Below are positions 51,548 through 60,134 of a stretch of 64,000 nt of DNA, piece after piece. Source of the DNA: Armatimonadota bacterium (GTDB taxonomy: Bacteria; Armatimonadota; HRBIN16); assembly GCA_026003175.1 (NCBI GenBank), contig BPGT01000002.1, positions 124,001-188,000 on the forward strand. The letters run 5' to 3'. Both the position numbers and the translations under genes were made by a program. Within the stretch, counting starts at the first letter, position 1. Each line of letters opens with the position of its first letter. Below the pieces are notes generated by a model. The model saw only the letters and a program-made list of their open reading frames with translations, had not been told where the DNA came from and did no database searches.

Positions 51548-53380
51548 ATGACTATCGGTGATACGACCGCTGCTGAAATGCAACTTCACGTCGAGCAAAC
51601 CGTTCAGGCTTTGTCACCATGTCTGACAACACGCAGTCTCAGCCGTGAGAGCCGTCGTCAACTCCTGCTGACCGTAGAATTGCTTGCATCGGTGTGGAGC
51701 GACCTGCAACGGGATGCGTATCTGCTTACCAGCAAGGCAAGCACCCTGCGCATGCTGCTTGCCCTGTGTGGCATGGTTGTGGCTTGTGACGAGGAGGAGA
51801 TGCCTATCGCCCTGCGTGCGGCGTACCGCATCGTGGAAGGCTGGACCCTGACTGACGCACCTCAAGAGGAATCGCAGATTGCAGTGCCAGTGGAGATCCC
51901 TATGGAACAGCCGTGCGAAACGATGCCAGCAGAGGCTGAAGGGGTGCTCCAGTCGGAAGCAAGGCAGATGCAGCAGGAAAGTGAGGCGGAATCGACTCCT
52001 CCAGCTTCCGCCGAAGTAGATGAACTTCCTGCCCAGCCTGCCACTGCGCCACCGCAGGGGGAGATGCTGCAAACTACTGAGAGACGCCAGGAGGAAGCAC
52101 GCGCTTACTTATCGGAGCAACTGGAAAGCCTGGCTCGTCGGCTGGATTACATCGAGAACCATACCCTCTCTCGCGAAGAGGCGGTGCCATTGCTGCTGGC
52201 GAGCGCGTGCCAGCACCGCCAAATACACCCGCAGATGGTGGAGTACGGGCGCGAATGGGATTCCAATCAGACCAAAAAGCAGTTGTTCGAACTCGCTAAT
52301 CAGCGATTCGGTGGCGTGTGGCTGGCTCCTCTGGATATGAACTATGACCTGAGCGAGCACGAGCTGGAAACCTTGCAACAAGGTTACAAGGCGCTGGCAA
52401 AGAGCTGGCAGATGTGGAGATGGTATGAGCAGTACGGGAGCGAGCTGGATAAGGGCACTGGTGCGCCCTTGCTGGAAAGCATTGCCGCTCCGATACCGAT
52501 GGTACAGCAAATCTGGACATCCAAACAACTGCTGAACAGAATAATGGAGCAGGACGGTACTGCGAGCCTGTATGAACAGGTGCGTGATGAAGCCCAGAAA
52601 CGCAAGTGGAAAATCGAAATGCTCATGAGCAACAGCGCAAGGCAGAGGCAGCAAAACTACATCAGACATGCGGACGAGCACTGGGAGGTAGCCAAACAGC
52701 AGGTACAAAAGAAGGCGCTGCAGCGTAAAGCGCTTGATGCTTTGCAAGAGGTTCTGGCAAAGCCCAACCCGGACACTTTTGAAGAGGACTTGCTGTGTGC
52801 GCTGGTGGCGTGCCATCAGGCTCAGATACCTTACTCCAACAAGCAACTGCGTGAGCTGATGCAGGGGTATGACTACCTGCTCGAGAACCCTGCAATCCCC
52901 GAACGATGCAATCTGGCAAAATCGGAAGCGAGCGCCGCCCGCAAGTTTTTGGTGAACCTGGGCAAACAGTTGCTACAACGTGAGGGCGAAGAGACGCAGC
53001 AAGAGCCGCCACCGCAGGAGGAGACGCTTTCCGAACACAACGGAGACCTGTTGCACAAGGCTCGCCAGATCACGCAGGGCAAAAAGCTGTTTGTGCTCTG
53101 TTTCAACCGTCGTGCAGAGGCGGAACACAACATCCGTGAAACATTGCAGTTTGCGGAGGTAGATTGGCCCGACCTGGACGGCGGCGAAAGCGTGAACAGC
53201 ATGGAAGCGCATATCCGCAACGCCGATATGACCGTGGTGGTGGTACGCTACAGCCGGACCCACTGGAAAGAGGCACGCGACATTGCGAAACAATACGGCA
53301 AGCAGTTCGTGATGGCGACGAAGGGCTATGGCGTCACCCATCTGGCGCAGCAGATTGTGGAGCAGTGTTACAGGGAATAG
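51548..53380 (+). CDS. uncharacterised protein with a C-terminal DUF2325-like domain
   Basis: 610 residues from the ATG at 51548 with GAAGGAGG upstream. No signal peptide or membrane helix. N-terminal ~110 residues helical; ~110-185 a Glu/Gln/Pro-rich low-complexity stretch; ~185-500 helical and Gln-rich, with coiled-coil character; the last ~95 residues alternate beta-alpha ('KKLFVLCFNRRAEAEHNIRETL', 'DLDGGESVNSMEAHIRNADMTVVVVRYSRTHWKEARDIAKQYGKQFVM'), which resembles the DUF2325 fold. Function unknown. The gene diverges from GH4 and is followed by the double-hairpin array. Confidence 0.7.
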   Translation: MTIGDTTAAEMQLHVEQTVQALSPCLTTRSLSRESRRQLLLTVELLASVWSDLQRDAYLLTSKASTLRMLLALCGMVVACDEEEMPIALRAAYRIVEGWTLTDAPQEESQIAVPVEIPMEQPCETMPAEAEGVLQSEARQMQQESEAESTPPASAEVDELPAQPATAPPQGEMLQTTERRQEEARAYLSEQLESLARRLDYIENHTLSREEAVPLLLASACQHRQIHPQMVEYGREWDSNQTKKQLFELANQRFGGVWLAPLDMNYDLSEHELETLQQGYKALAKSWQMWRWYEQYGSELDKGTGAPLLESIAAPIPMVQQIWTSKQLLNRIMEQDGTASLYEQVRDEAQKRKWKIEMLMSNSARQRQQNYIRHADEHWEVAKQQVQKKALQRKALDALQEVLAKPNPDTFEEDLLCALVACHQAQIPYSNKQLRELMQGYDYLLENPAIPERCNLAKSEASAARKFLVNLGKQLLQREGEETQQEPPPQEETLSEHNGDLLHKARQITQGKKLFVLCFNRRAEAEHNIRETLQFAEVDWPDLDGGESVNSMEAHIRNADMTVVVVRYSRTHWKEARDIAKQYGKQFVMATKGYGVTHLAQQIVEQCYRE

Positions 53381-53409
53381 GTGTTCTCTGAGCAGATCAC
53401 CGTGCTAAA

Positions 53410-53650
53410 CCTAACCCCCTAGCCCCCTTCCCTGCGAGGGAAGGGGGAACAAAGACACCCCTCTCCGTGTAGGAGAGGGGATGGGGGAGAGGTAGCACTG
53501 AACCTAACCCCCCTGACCGCGTATACTTACACGGCAGGTGGCTCGACGTGGGTAGCACTAAACCTAACCCCCTGACCCCCTTCCCTGTGAGGGAAGGGGG
53601 GAACAGCAGCAACGCCCCTCTCCGTGTAGGAGAGGGGATGGGGGAGAGGT
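53410..53650. repeat. tandem double-hairpin repeats, A-B-A array
   Basis: Units A (53410 and 53563) contain two hairpins, CCCCCTTCCCT-GCG-AGGGAAGGGGG and CCCCTCTCC-GTGTA-GGAGAGGGG. Unit B (53503) carries the palindromic CGTATACTTACACG and GGCTCGACGTGGG. All begin CCTAACCCC and end GTAGCACTGAA/TAAA, so the unit boundary is common. Together they fill the gap between the plus-strand gene stop and the PEP-CTERM stop and may also serve as terminators. Confidence 0.85.
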
Positions 53651-53661
53651 CAACAAGTACC

Positions 53662-54342
53662 TTACGCACGCAGTCTTCGGCGAAGCGGTAGCAGCCCAGC
53701 AAGCAACCCGGTGCCGAACAGTGCCATCGTGCCCGGCTCGGGGATGACAGGAGCGCCCAGCGTGCCGTAGCGGAACGCACCTACTGCCCAGTCTACATCC
53801 GAGCTGAACACCACGTACGCAATCGGCGTGGGCGAGGAGGCGGCAAACAGCCGTGCTCCAGCGTTACCGTCCACATCGCGTGAGATGGTGCCCAGCAGGT
53901 TGTCCGAAGCATCGTAGAACTTGGCAACCATAGTGTGCACGCTGAACGGGTCGGGCTCTGCCTCGAAGCCGAAGATGTTCACCGGCGAGGAAAGCACGAA
54001 GCGCAGATTGGTGGCACCGCTCGAGTAGAACACGGGCAGGGTGTCGCCGGCACCACGCTGCGAATCGGGAGCCTGGCTCCATGTTGTCCAACTGCCACCA
54101 GGCGCGGTTCGCTTGCTCACCACCCAGGGAGTGGAACCTGCCGCGTTCTTGAAGGACACAGTCATCATACCATCGCTGATAGAGGTGACGCCGGTGTAGT
54201 CCGCAATGGCAGACGGGTCGATGTAAGAGGTGGATGCCAGGTACGCCGCATCCGGGCTGGAGATGGGTGTAAACGCCATCGCCTTCATACCGAACACTGC
54301 TACCGCTACAGCCGCCGCGAGCATCAGTGAGAACCGCTTCAT
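53662..54342 (-). CDS. PEP-CTERM sorted secreted protein
   Basis: 226 residues. Signal peptide to about MKAMA, a beta-rich central domain ('DGMMTVSFKNAAG', 'FEAEPDPFSVHTMVAKFYDASDNLLGTISRD') and the C-terminal PEP-CTERM signal 'VIPEPGTMALFGTGLLAGLLPLRRRLRA': PEP motif, helix, Arg cluster. The signal is cut by exosortase; no exosortase is in this window. It has an excellent promoter and AAGGAGG ribosome binding site, and it is bordered on both sides by double-hairpin arrays. Confidence 0.88.
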   Translation of the reverse strand: MKRFSLMLAAAVAVAVFGMKAMAFTPISSPDAAYLASTSYIDPSAIADYTGVTSISDGMMTVSFKNAAGSTPWVVSKRTAPGGSWTTWSQAPDSQRGAGDTLPVFYSSGATNLRFVLSSPVNIFGFEAEPDPFSVHTMVAKFYDASDNLLGTISRDVDGNAGARLFAASSPTPIAYVVFSSDVDWAVGAFRYGTLGAPVIPEPGTMALFGTGLLAGLLPLRRRLRA

Positions 54343-54378
54343 ATTTCATACCTCCTTGGGTTTATCTTTTACAGGTTA

Positions 54379-54407
54379 AGCATAGCAAAAAAATTATTTC
54401 ATGTCAA
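54379..54407 (-). promoter_or_regulatory. strong sigma-70 promoter of the PEP-CTERM gene
   Basis: On the minus strand: TTGACA, 17-bp spacer, TATGCT, about 37 bp ahead of the ATG. The surrounding stretch 54360-54480 is conspicuously AT-rich, unlike its flanks. Confidence 0.75.
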
Positions 54408-54513
54408 TAATATTCAATAAGACTGAACAAAAACTAATATTCTTATTTGGATCATGCGTTAATATACAAATCATGCACAGTAATTTTAAGGGCGGCGATG
54501 GTGCTCGTTTGCA

Positions 54514-55056
54514 CCTAACCCCCTGACCCCCTTCCCTGCGAGGGAAGGGGGGAACAAAGACACCCCTCTCCGTGTAGGAGAGGGGATGGGGGAGAGGTAG
54601 CACTGAACCTAACCTCCCTGACTGTGTATACTTACACGACAGATGGCTCGACGTGGGTAGCACTGAACCTAACCCCCTGACCCCCTTCCCTGTGAGGGAA
54701 GGGGGAACAAAGACACCCCTCTCCGTGTAGGAGAGGGGATGGGGGAGAGGTAGCACTGAACCTAACCCCCCTGACTGTGTATACTTACACGACAGATGGC
54801 TCGACGTGGGTAGCACTGAACCTAACCCCCTGACCCCCTTCCCTGCGAGGGAAGGGGGAACAAAGACACCCCTCTCCGTGTAGGAGAGGGCTGGGGGGGA
54901 GGTAGCACTGAACCTAACCCCCCTGACCGCGTATACTTACACGGCAGGTGGCTCGACGTGGGTAGCACTGAACCTAACCCCCTAGCCCCCTTCCCTGCGA
55001 GGGAAGGGGGAACAAAGACACCCCTCTCCGTGTAGGAGAGGGGATGGGGGAGAGGT
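54514..55056. repeat. tandem array of double-hairpin repeats, A-B-A-B-A-B-A
   Basis: Units A start at 54514, 54668, 54821 and 54973 and B at 54608, 54761 and 54913, a period of 152-154 bp. A (about 94 bp) has two hairpins, one pairing CCCCCTTCCC with GGGAAGGGGG and the other CCCCTCTCC with GGAGAGGGG; B is about 60 bp with a small dyad (GTATAC). Copies differ at few positions (for example GACTGTGTATACTTACACGAC versus GACCGCGTATACTTACACGGC, covarying on both arms). They occupy most of the 823-bp gap 54343-55165, where no gene is supported. Confidence 0.85.
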
Positions 55057-55165
55057 ACAGCTTCACCTAACCCCTTCGAAGGAAGCTTGTTATAGAGCAG
55101 GATTCCTCACCGGCGATACAGAAGCAATAAATCGCATCAAAACTGTTGGAGCGAGGGAAAAAGGG

Positions 55166-56611
55166 ATGAACCGAGCGGCAGCCCTGCGGTGGGTCATCTG
55201 GATACTCATCATCGGCGGTATCATCGGCTGGACGATATGGCGCAATGTGCAAACCCAGAAAACGGTAGACGCCCTTGTGGGCAAAGACCCCGCCAAACAG
55301 GTGGAAGCGGCGAAAATACTGGCGACGCACGATTCTCTGTATGACCTGGTGCAACAGCGTCCCATCACTGCGCGGATGCGGGCGGCCGATGCTTTCGAGC
55401 GGCTGGGAACAGAAGAGGCGGTCAAAGCATTGCTCGCTTTGCAGAAAGACCCGGAGATCAGGATGCGCGAGCACGTGACCCAGAAGCTCATCACGCTCGC
55501 CCCGAAGTACCCGCAGCCTTTGCTGGACGCGCTGAAGGACGCTGACAGCAACGTCCGGGCAGGTGCCGCGAAGGCGCTGGCAACGTTAGGAGAGCCTATC
55601 GTACCCAAGCTGGTGGAGGCGCTGAAGGATAGCGGCTCACGCGCGGCGGCAAGCGATGCCCTGTCACGCATCGGCAAGGTGTGTACTCCGCAGGTGTTGC
55701 CACTCATTGAGGACAAGGATGAAGCGTTGCGCATTGCTGTCGCGGAGTTGCTGGGCAAACTGGGTGACCCGCGTGCCGTTCCCGCGCTGCTGAAGCATCA
55801 GAACGACTCCCCTGCTGTGCGCAGGACGGTGATCGGCGCGTTGGCGGCGATTGCTCACCCCTCTGCGGAGGAGGCGTTGCTCTTTGCTCTCAATAACCCC
55901 GAAGACGACGGCGACGCCCGGGCGCAAGCAGCGGTGGCGCTGGGCAAAATCGCCAGTCCACGTGCGGTGGCAACTCTGGTGCGCGCTTTGAGTGACGAGG
56001 ACCTGATTGTTCGGTCCGCAGCGGTGGGCGCGCTCGCCCGGGCTGGACAAGCGGCTATCCCCGCGCTCTCTCAAGCCATCCGCAGTGCCGACCCCGAAGT
56101 ACGCCGACTGGCAGCGGAATCGCTGGGGGGGATGAACAACCCGGCGGCAGTAGCACCTCTGTCCATCGCGCTGAAGGACGCCGATTACCGTGTGCGCCGT
56201 ACGGCAGCTGCTGCGCTGGGGCAGACGGGGCAACCTGCTGCCATCCCATACCTGCTGGATGCATTGTCCGATCCGGACGGCGGTGTCGGCGAGGCGGCAG
56301 CGAACTCACTGGCACTTCTGGGCGCGCCGGCGGTACAGCCGTTGCTGGCAAAACTGGGGGCAAGTAACCCTACGGTAGCCTATCTCGCAGCACGTGCCCT
56401 TTCTGCGATGGGCGACACTAGCATACCTGCCCTGCAAAATGCTCTGAACTCACCAAGCCCCACCGCAAGGCATTGGGCATTGATTGCGCTGGCAGGAAGC
56501 AGCAGCCCCAAAGCGGCGGAACTGCTGCAACAGGTGCAGCAGCGTATTCCCGAATCGGAACGCTGGATTATCGACGAAGCCATCATGCGCCTCGGTTCCA
56601 GCGAAACGTGA
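55166..56611 (+). CDS. membrane-anchored HEAT-repeat protein
   Basis: 481 residues: one N-terminal membrane helix (~8-27, 'LRWVIWILIIGGIIGWTIW'), then ~420 residues of HEAT/PBS-lyase repeats of about 31-33 residues, each with the pattern 'A...LG....A...L...L.D....VR..A..ALG', for instance 'RAVATLVRALSDEDLIVRSAAVGALARAG'. About 12 repeats make a curved superhelix for protein binding. Faces the periplasm or the cytoplasm depending on topology (positive-inside: N-terminus MNRAAALR inside). Function unknown. Confidence 0.82.
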   Translation: MNRAAALRWVIWILIIGGIIGWTIWRNVQTQKTVDALVGKDPAKQVEAAKILATHDSLYDLVQQRPITARMRAADAFERLGTEEAVKALLALQKDPEIRMREHVTQKLITLAPKYPQPLLDALKDADSNVRAGAAKALATLGEPIVPKLVEALKDSGSRAAASDALSRIGKVCTPQVLPLIEDKDEALRIAVAELLGKLGDPRAVPALLKHQNDSPAVRRTVIGALAAIAHPSAEEALLFALNNPEDDGDARAQAAVALGKIASPRAVATLVRALSDEDLIVRSAAVGALARAGQAAIPALSQAIRSADPEVRRLAAESLGGMNNPAAVAPLSIALKDADYRVRRTAAAALGQTGQPAAIPYLLDALSDPDGGVGEAAANSLALLGAPAVQPLLAKLGASNPTVAYLAARALSAMGDTSIPALQNALNSPSPTARHWALIALAGSSSPKAAELLQQVQQRIPESERWIIDEAIMRLGSSET

Positions 56612-56719
56612 TGTGGGAGGTCGCCTCTATCGTCGCGGTTGCCTGATTGGACGGTCACGCTCTGTTGTAGCCGCACGGGCGCGTTAGGGCGTGTCCCTCC
56701 GGTGGTCATGAGCCACCTG

Positions 56720-56749
56720 TTGCCCCTGGCCTCCTCTTTACGCTAAAAT
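56720..56749 (+). promoter_or_regulatory. promoter of the BNR/dockerin gene
   Basis: TTGCCC (56720-56725), 18-bp spacer, TAAAAT (56744-56749). The start codon lies 38 bp downstream with GGAGGT just ahead. Confidence 0.5.
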
Positions 56750-56786
56750 AGGGTGGTTCGTTCGACACCGATGGAGGTACCTGGTC

Positions 56787-59700
56787 ATGAAGCGTCTCTT
56801 CTTGATGTTTGCGTGCTGGATTGGGCTGTCGGTTCTTGTGCATGCGCAGGAACTGGACCAGTGGGGTATGCCTAAGCCATGGAAGCGTCTGGAATGGTTT
56901 TACAGCCGACGCGCCTTTCCCTACAACGATGTGCCTGCAGGAGCGTGGCTCAGGGCGTACGAACAGGCTCAGCAACTGCCCCTTTACCAGGGCGAGGGGT
57001 TGCAGGGACAGGCACTCAGCTGGGAGTTCCTTGGACCGGACAGCACCGATCAGGGCTGGCTTGCCCGTGTGAACGCTATCGCTGTGCATCCTACCGACCC
57101 CAACACCCTCTACATTGGCGTCTCCAAAGGAGGTGTGTGGAAAAGCACCAATCGCGGTTCCACGTGGACAAACCTGACCGATTTTCTCGCCGCGCAATAT
57201 GTGGGGTGTTTGACTATTGATCCACACGACCCCAATACGATTTATCTGGGCACAGGCGAGGAATACTATGCTGGTTACACGCTGGGTGGAGTGGGTATCT
57301 ACCGCTCTACCGACGGGGGCAACTCGTGGACGCTCATCGGCAGCAGTGTCCTCTCTGGTCAGCGCATCAACGAGATCGTGATAGACCCCACCAATCGCAA
57401 CAAATGGATTATCAGCACCGATGCGGGTATCTATATCACCACCAACGGTGGAGGCAGCTTTAGCCGCACGCTCAGCGGGGTGGCTTCTGCTCTACGCATG
57501 CATCCTACCAACCCAAACATCCTCTGGGCGGCGCTGGGAGCCATTTGGGGTAGCTCGGCTAACGGGGTGTACGTTTCCACCAACGGAGGCAGTACCTGGA
57601 CGCGCTACAGCGCGCTGCCACTGGGCACCAGCGTGGGGCGGATTGAGCTGGATGTCTGCCGCAGCAACCCTAACGTGCTGTACGTGGTGTTCGGGCAGAA
57701 CATTGGCTCAGGCTCGCGTATCCACAGCGTCTGGAAGACGACCAACGGAGGCAACAGCTGGACACAACTTACTAACGCGCCAACAGGCAGCGGGCAATCA
57801 TGGTATGACCTGGTGATACGTGTGGACCCCACCAACCCAAATATTGCCTACGTGGGGGAGGTGGAACTGTATCGCACAACTGACGGAGGCAGTTCGTGGA
57901 CGAAGGTGAACGGCTCCGGGGTGTCGAACGCCCACGTAGACCAGCACGCGCTGGAGTTTGACCCGACAGACCCCGCCAAAATCTACATCGGCTGTGACGG
58001 AGGGCTCTTCTATTCGCAAAATCGAGGCACCACACGCACCCCCCTCAACACCGGCAGAGGCACAATGGAGTACTACGCCTTTGACGTGCATCCCACCAAC
58101 GCTAACCGGCTGGTGGCAGGCTCACAGGACAACGGCTCGCATGTGCGTTCCACCTCGAACACCTATTCCATCACACTGGGCGGGGATGGTTTCTGGGCTG
58201 CGTACAAGCGCTCTGACCCCAATACCGTGCTGGGGGAAGTATATTATGCAATGGTGTATCGCTCCACCAACGGGGGAAGCAGCTGGAGCTTCGTGTTCAA
58301 CGGCAGCGGTGACCCGCGCTCACCCTGGTCTGCGCCACTGGTCAACGACCCGAACAACCCCTCCACCTTCTACGTGGGCACGATCTACGTCTACCGCTCT
58401 ACCAGCAACGGTATTTCGGGCAGCTGGAACAAGATTAGCCCCGACCTCACGCGCGGTTCGGGCTCCCTTTCGGTCATCGCCATCGCGCCTTCTAACTCCA
58501 ACGTCATCTACACCGGCTCCGACGATGGCGCGGTGTACGTAAGCACCAATGGCGGCAGTACGTGGGACGCTCGCTACACAGGATTGCCCACGCGCTCTGT
58601 AGGGGGAATCGCGGTAGACCCCAACAACCCCGGTACGGTGTACGTGGGGTTGCAGGGGTTCGGTAGCGGGCATGTTTACAAGAGCACCAACTACGGTTCT
58701 TCGTGGACCAATATCTCGGGCAACTTGCCCGACACACCGGTAAACTTCCTGATAGTCAACCCTGTTGCACCGAACATGCTGATTGCGGCGACGGACACTG
58801 GCGTTTTCGTCACCACGGATGGGGGCACCAATTGGGCGAAACTGGGTACCGGGCTGCCCAGCACGCCGTGCCTGCATCTGCGAGCAAACCCCACTACCGG
58901 TTACCTATATGTCGGCACGTACGGGCGCGGTATCTGGCGAATGCCCCTGCCTGCAGCGAGCTTCTTCACCACGCGCGTGCTGGTGGATAACGTATCGGGC
59001 ACGCTGGGGGGCACGGTGAACCTTACCGCAACGCTACAGCGCACCGACACACTGGTTGGCGTTTCAGGAAAAACATTGCAATTTTCCATCAACAGCGCTC
59101 CTGTGGGTAGTGCAGTGACCGGCTCCGGCGGTATGGCGACGCTGGCGTACACCGTTCCAGAAACATGGAGCACCGGCACTCGCGTCATCTCGGTCTCCTT
59201 CGAAGGCGACAGCACTGCCAACCCATCCAGCGCCACAGGCACGCTCACCATCAGCCGGGCAACCGCTGAACTCGTGCTCGACAATCTCACCGCTCGGCGA
59301 GGGCAAACGGTGAATCTGCAGGCAACCCTGCGCAGGCAGGATAACGCCGCTCCTGTCGTCGGCAGGACTATCACCTTCAAGGTAGCGGGCAGTACCTTGG
59401 GCTCAGCAAACACCGATAGCACGGGCACATCTACCGTGCCCTATACGGTGCCGTTGAGTGCTTCGCTGGGTAGTCTCACGCTTCGTGCCGAGTTCGCCGG
59501 AGATTCTGCCTATATGGGCACCTCGAAAGAGGCTGCGCTAGAGGTGCGCAAGGTGCTTTTGCAGGGGAGCGTCAGCCTGGGCGATTACGCCGGCACGGTG
59601 AACGGCTTGCCCGTGCAAATCGGTGTGGCGCAGGGAAGCAGTACGGAAAGCCTTTCGGCGTCGCTGGACAGTAGCGGGCGGTACTCGGTGGAGACCGCGC

Positions 59701-59987
59701 TGGCAGGCAGTGGCAGCGTAGCGGTGAAGGTCACACACTGGCTGCGCCAGCGGGTGAGTGCAAACCTGTCGGGTGAAGTGTCTCTAACGTGGAATCTGGT
59801 GAATGGTGATGTAGATGGCGATAACGAGGTGACGCTCTTTGACTTCGGGCAGCTGGTGGCAGCGTTCGGCTCCGTGCCCGGCAATGCGAACTGGAATGTG
59901 AACGCCGACCTGGATGGCGACGAGGAAGTCACGTTGTTCGACTTCGGCATCCTCGTGAGGAACTTCGGGCTGCTTGGGGATGAGTAG
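56787..59987 (+). CDS. secreted BNR/Asp-box protein with Ig-like domains and C-terminal dockerin
   Basis: 1066 residues. Signal peptide to about LVHAQ. About residues 80-720 contain some ten Asp-boxes of the form S-T-[ND]-G-G-x-[ST]-W ('STDGGNSWTLIG', 'TTNGGNSWTQLT', 'STNGGSTWDARY'), giving one or two 7-8 bladed propellers as in sortilin/VPS10 or GH74 proteins. Two Ig-like (Big) domains follow (~730-910). The last ~62 residues are a type I dockerin: 'GDVDGDNEVTLFDFGQLVAAFG' and 'DLDGDEEVTLFDFGILVRNFG', two calcium loops. A dockerin would bind a cohesin partner, which is not in the window. Possibly adhesin or glycan-active; no catalytic residues are clear. Confidence 0.85.
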   Translation: MKRLFLMFACWIGLSVLVHAQELDQWGMPKPWKRLEWFYSRRAFPYNDVPAGAWLRAYEQAQQLPLYQGEGLQGQALSWEFLGPDSTDQGWLARVNAIAVHPTDPNTLYIGVSKGGVWKSTNRGSTWTNLTDFLAAQYVGCLTIDPHDPNTIYLGTGEEYYAGYTLGGVGIYRSTDGGNSWTLIGSSVLSGQRINEIVIDPTNRNKWIISTDAGIYITTNGGGSFSRTLSGVASALRMHPTNPNILWAALGAIWGSSANGVYVSTNGGSTWTRYSALPLGTSVGRIELDVCRSNPNVLYVVFGQNIGSGSRIHSVWKTTNGGNSWTQLTNAPTGSGQSWYDLVIRVDPTNPNIAYVGEVELYRTTDGGSSWTKVNGSGVSNAHVDQHALEFDPTDPAKIYIGCDGGLFYSQNRGTTRTPLNTGRGTMEYYAFDVHPTNANRLVAGSQDNGSHVRSTSNTYSITLGGDGFWAAYKRSDPNTVLGEVYYAMVYRSTNGGSSWSFVFNGSGDPRSPWSAPLVNDPNNPSTFYVGTIYVYRSTSNGISGSWNKISPDLTRGSGSLSVIAIAPSNSNVIYTGSDDGAVYVSTNGGSTWDARYTGLPTRSVGGIAVDPNNPGTVYVGLQGFGSGHVYKSTNYGSSWTNISGNLPDTPVNFLIVNPVAPNMLIAATDTGVFVTTDGGTNWAKLGTGLPSTPCLHLRANPTTGYLYVGTYGRGIWRMPLPAASFFTTRVLVDNVSGTLGGTVNLTATLQRTDTLVGVSGKTLQFSINSAPVGSAVTGSGGMATLAYTVPETWSTGTRVISVSFEGDSTANPSSATGTLTISRATAELVLDNLTARRGQTVNLQATLRRQDNAAPVVGRTITFKVAGSTLGSANTDSTGTSTVPYTVPLSASLGSLTLRAEFAGDSAYMGTSKEAALEVRKVLLQGSVSLGDYAGTVNGLPVQIGVAQGSSTESLSASLDSSGRYSVETALAGSGSVAVKVTHWLRQRVSANLSGEVSLTWNLVNGDVDGDNEVTLFDFGQLVAAFGSVPGNANWNVNADLDGDEEVTLFDFGILVRNFGLLGDE

Positions 59988-60134
59988 GTGACCCTTACCA
60001 CACGTGGAGTCAAACCTGTTTCCGGGCATTAGAACAAAGAGATTATTACCTGAATCCGCCAGATAGAAGCATTATCTGGCAATAGTAGCAAAAATTTTAT
60101 AAAATGTTTCCCGTGAAATCCCCAGAAACCCCGT

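Noticed and set aside
53410-55056. CRISPR array
   Set aside because: The repeats are long, tandem and directly adjacent with no unique spacers of constant length; units A and B alternate and contain hairpins.
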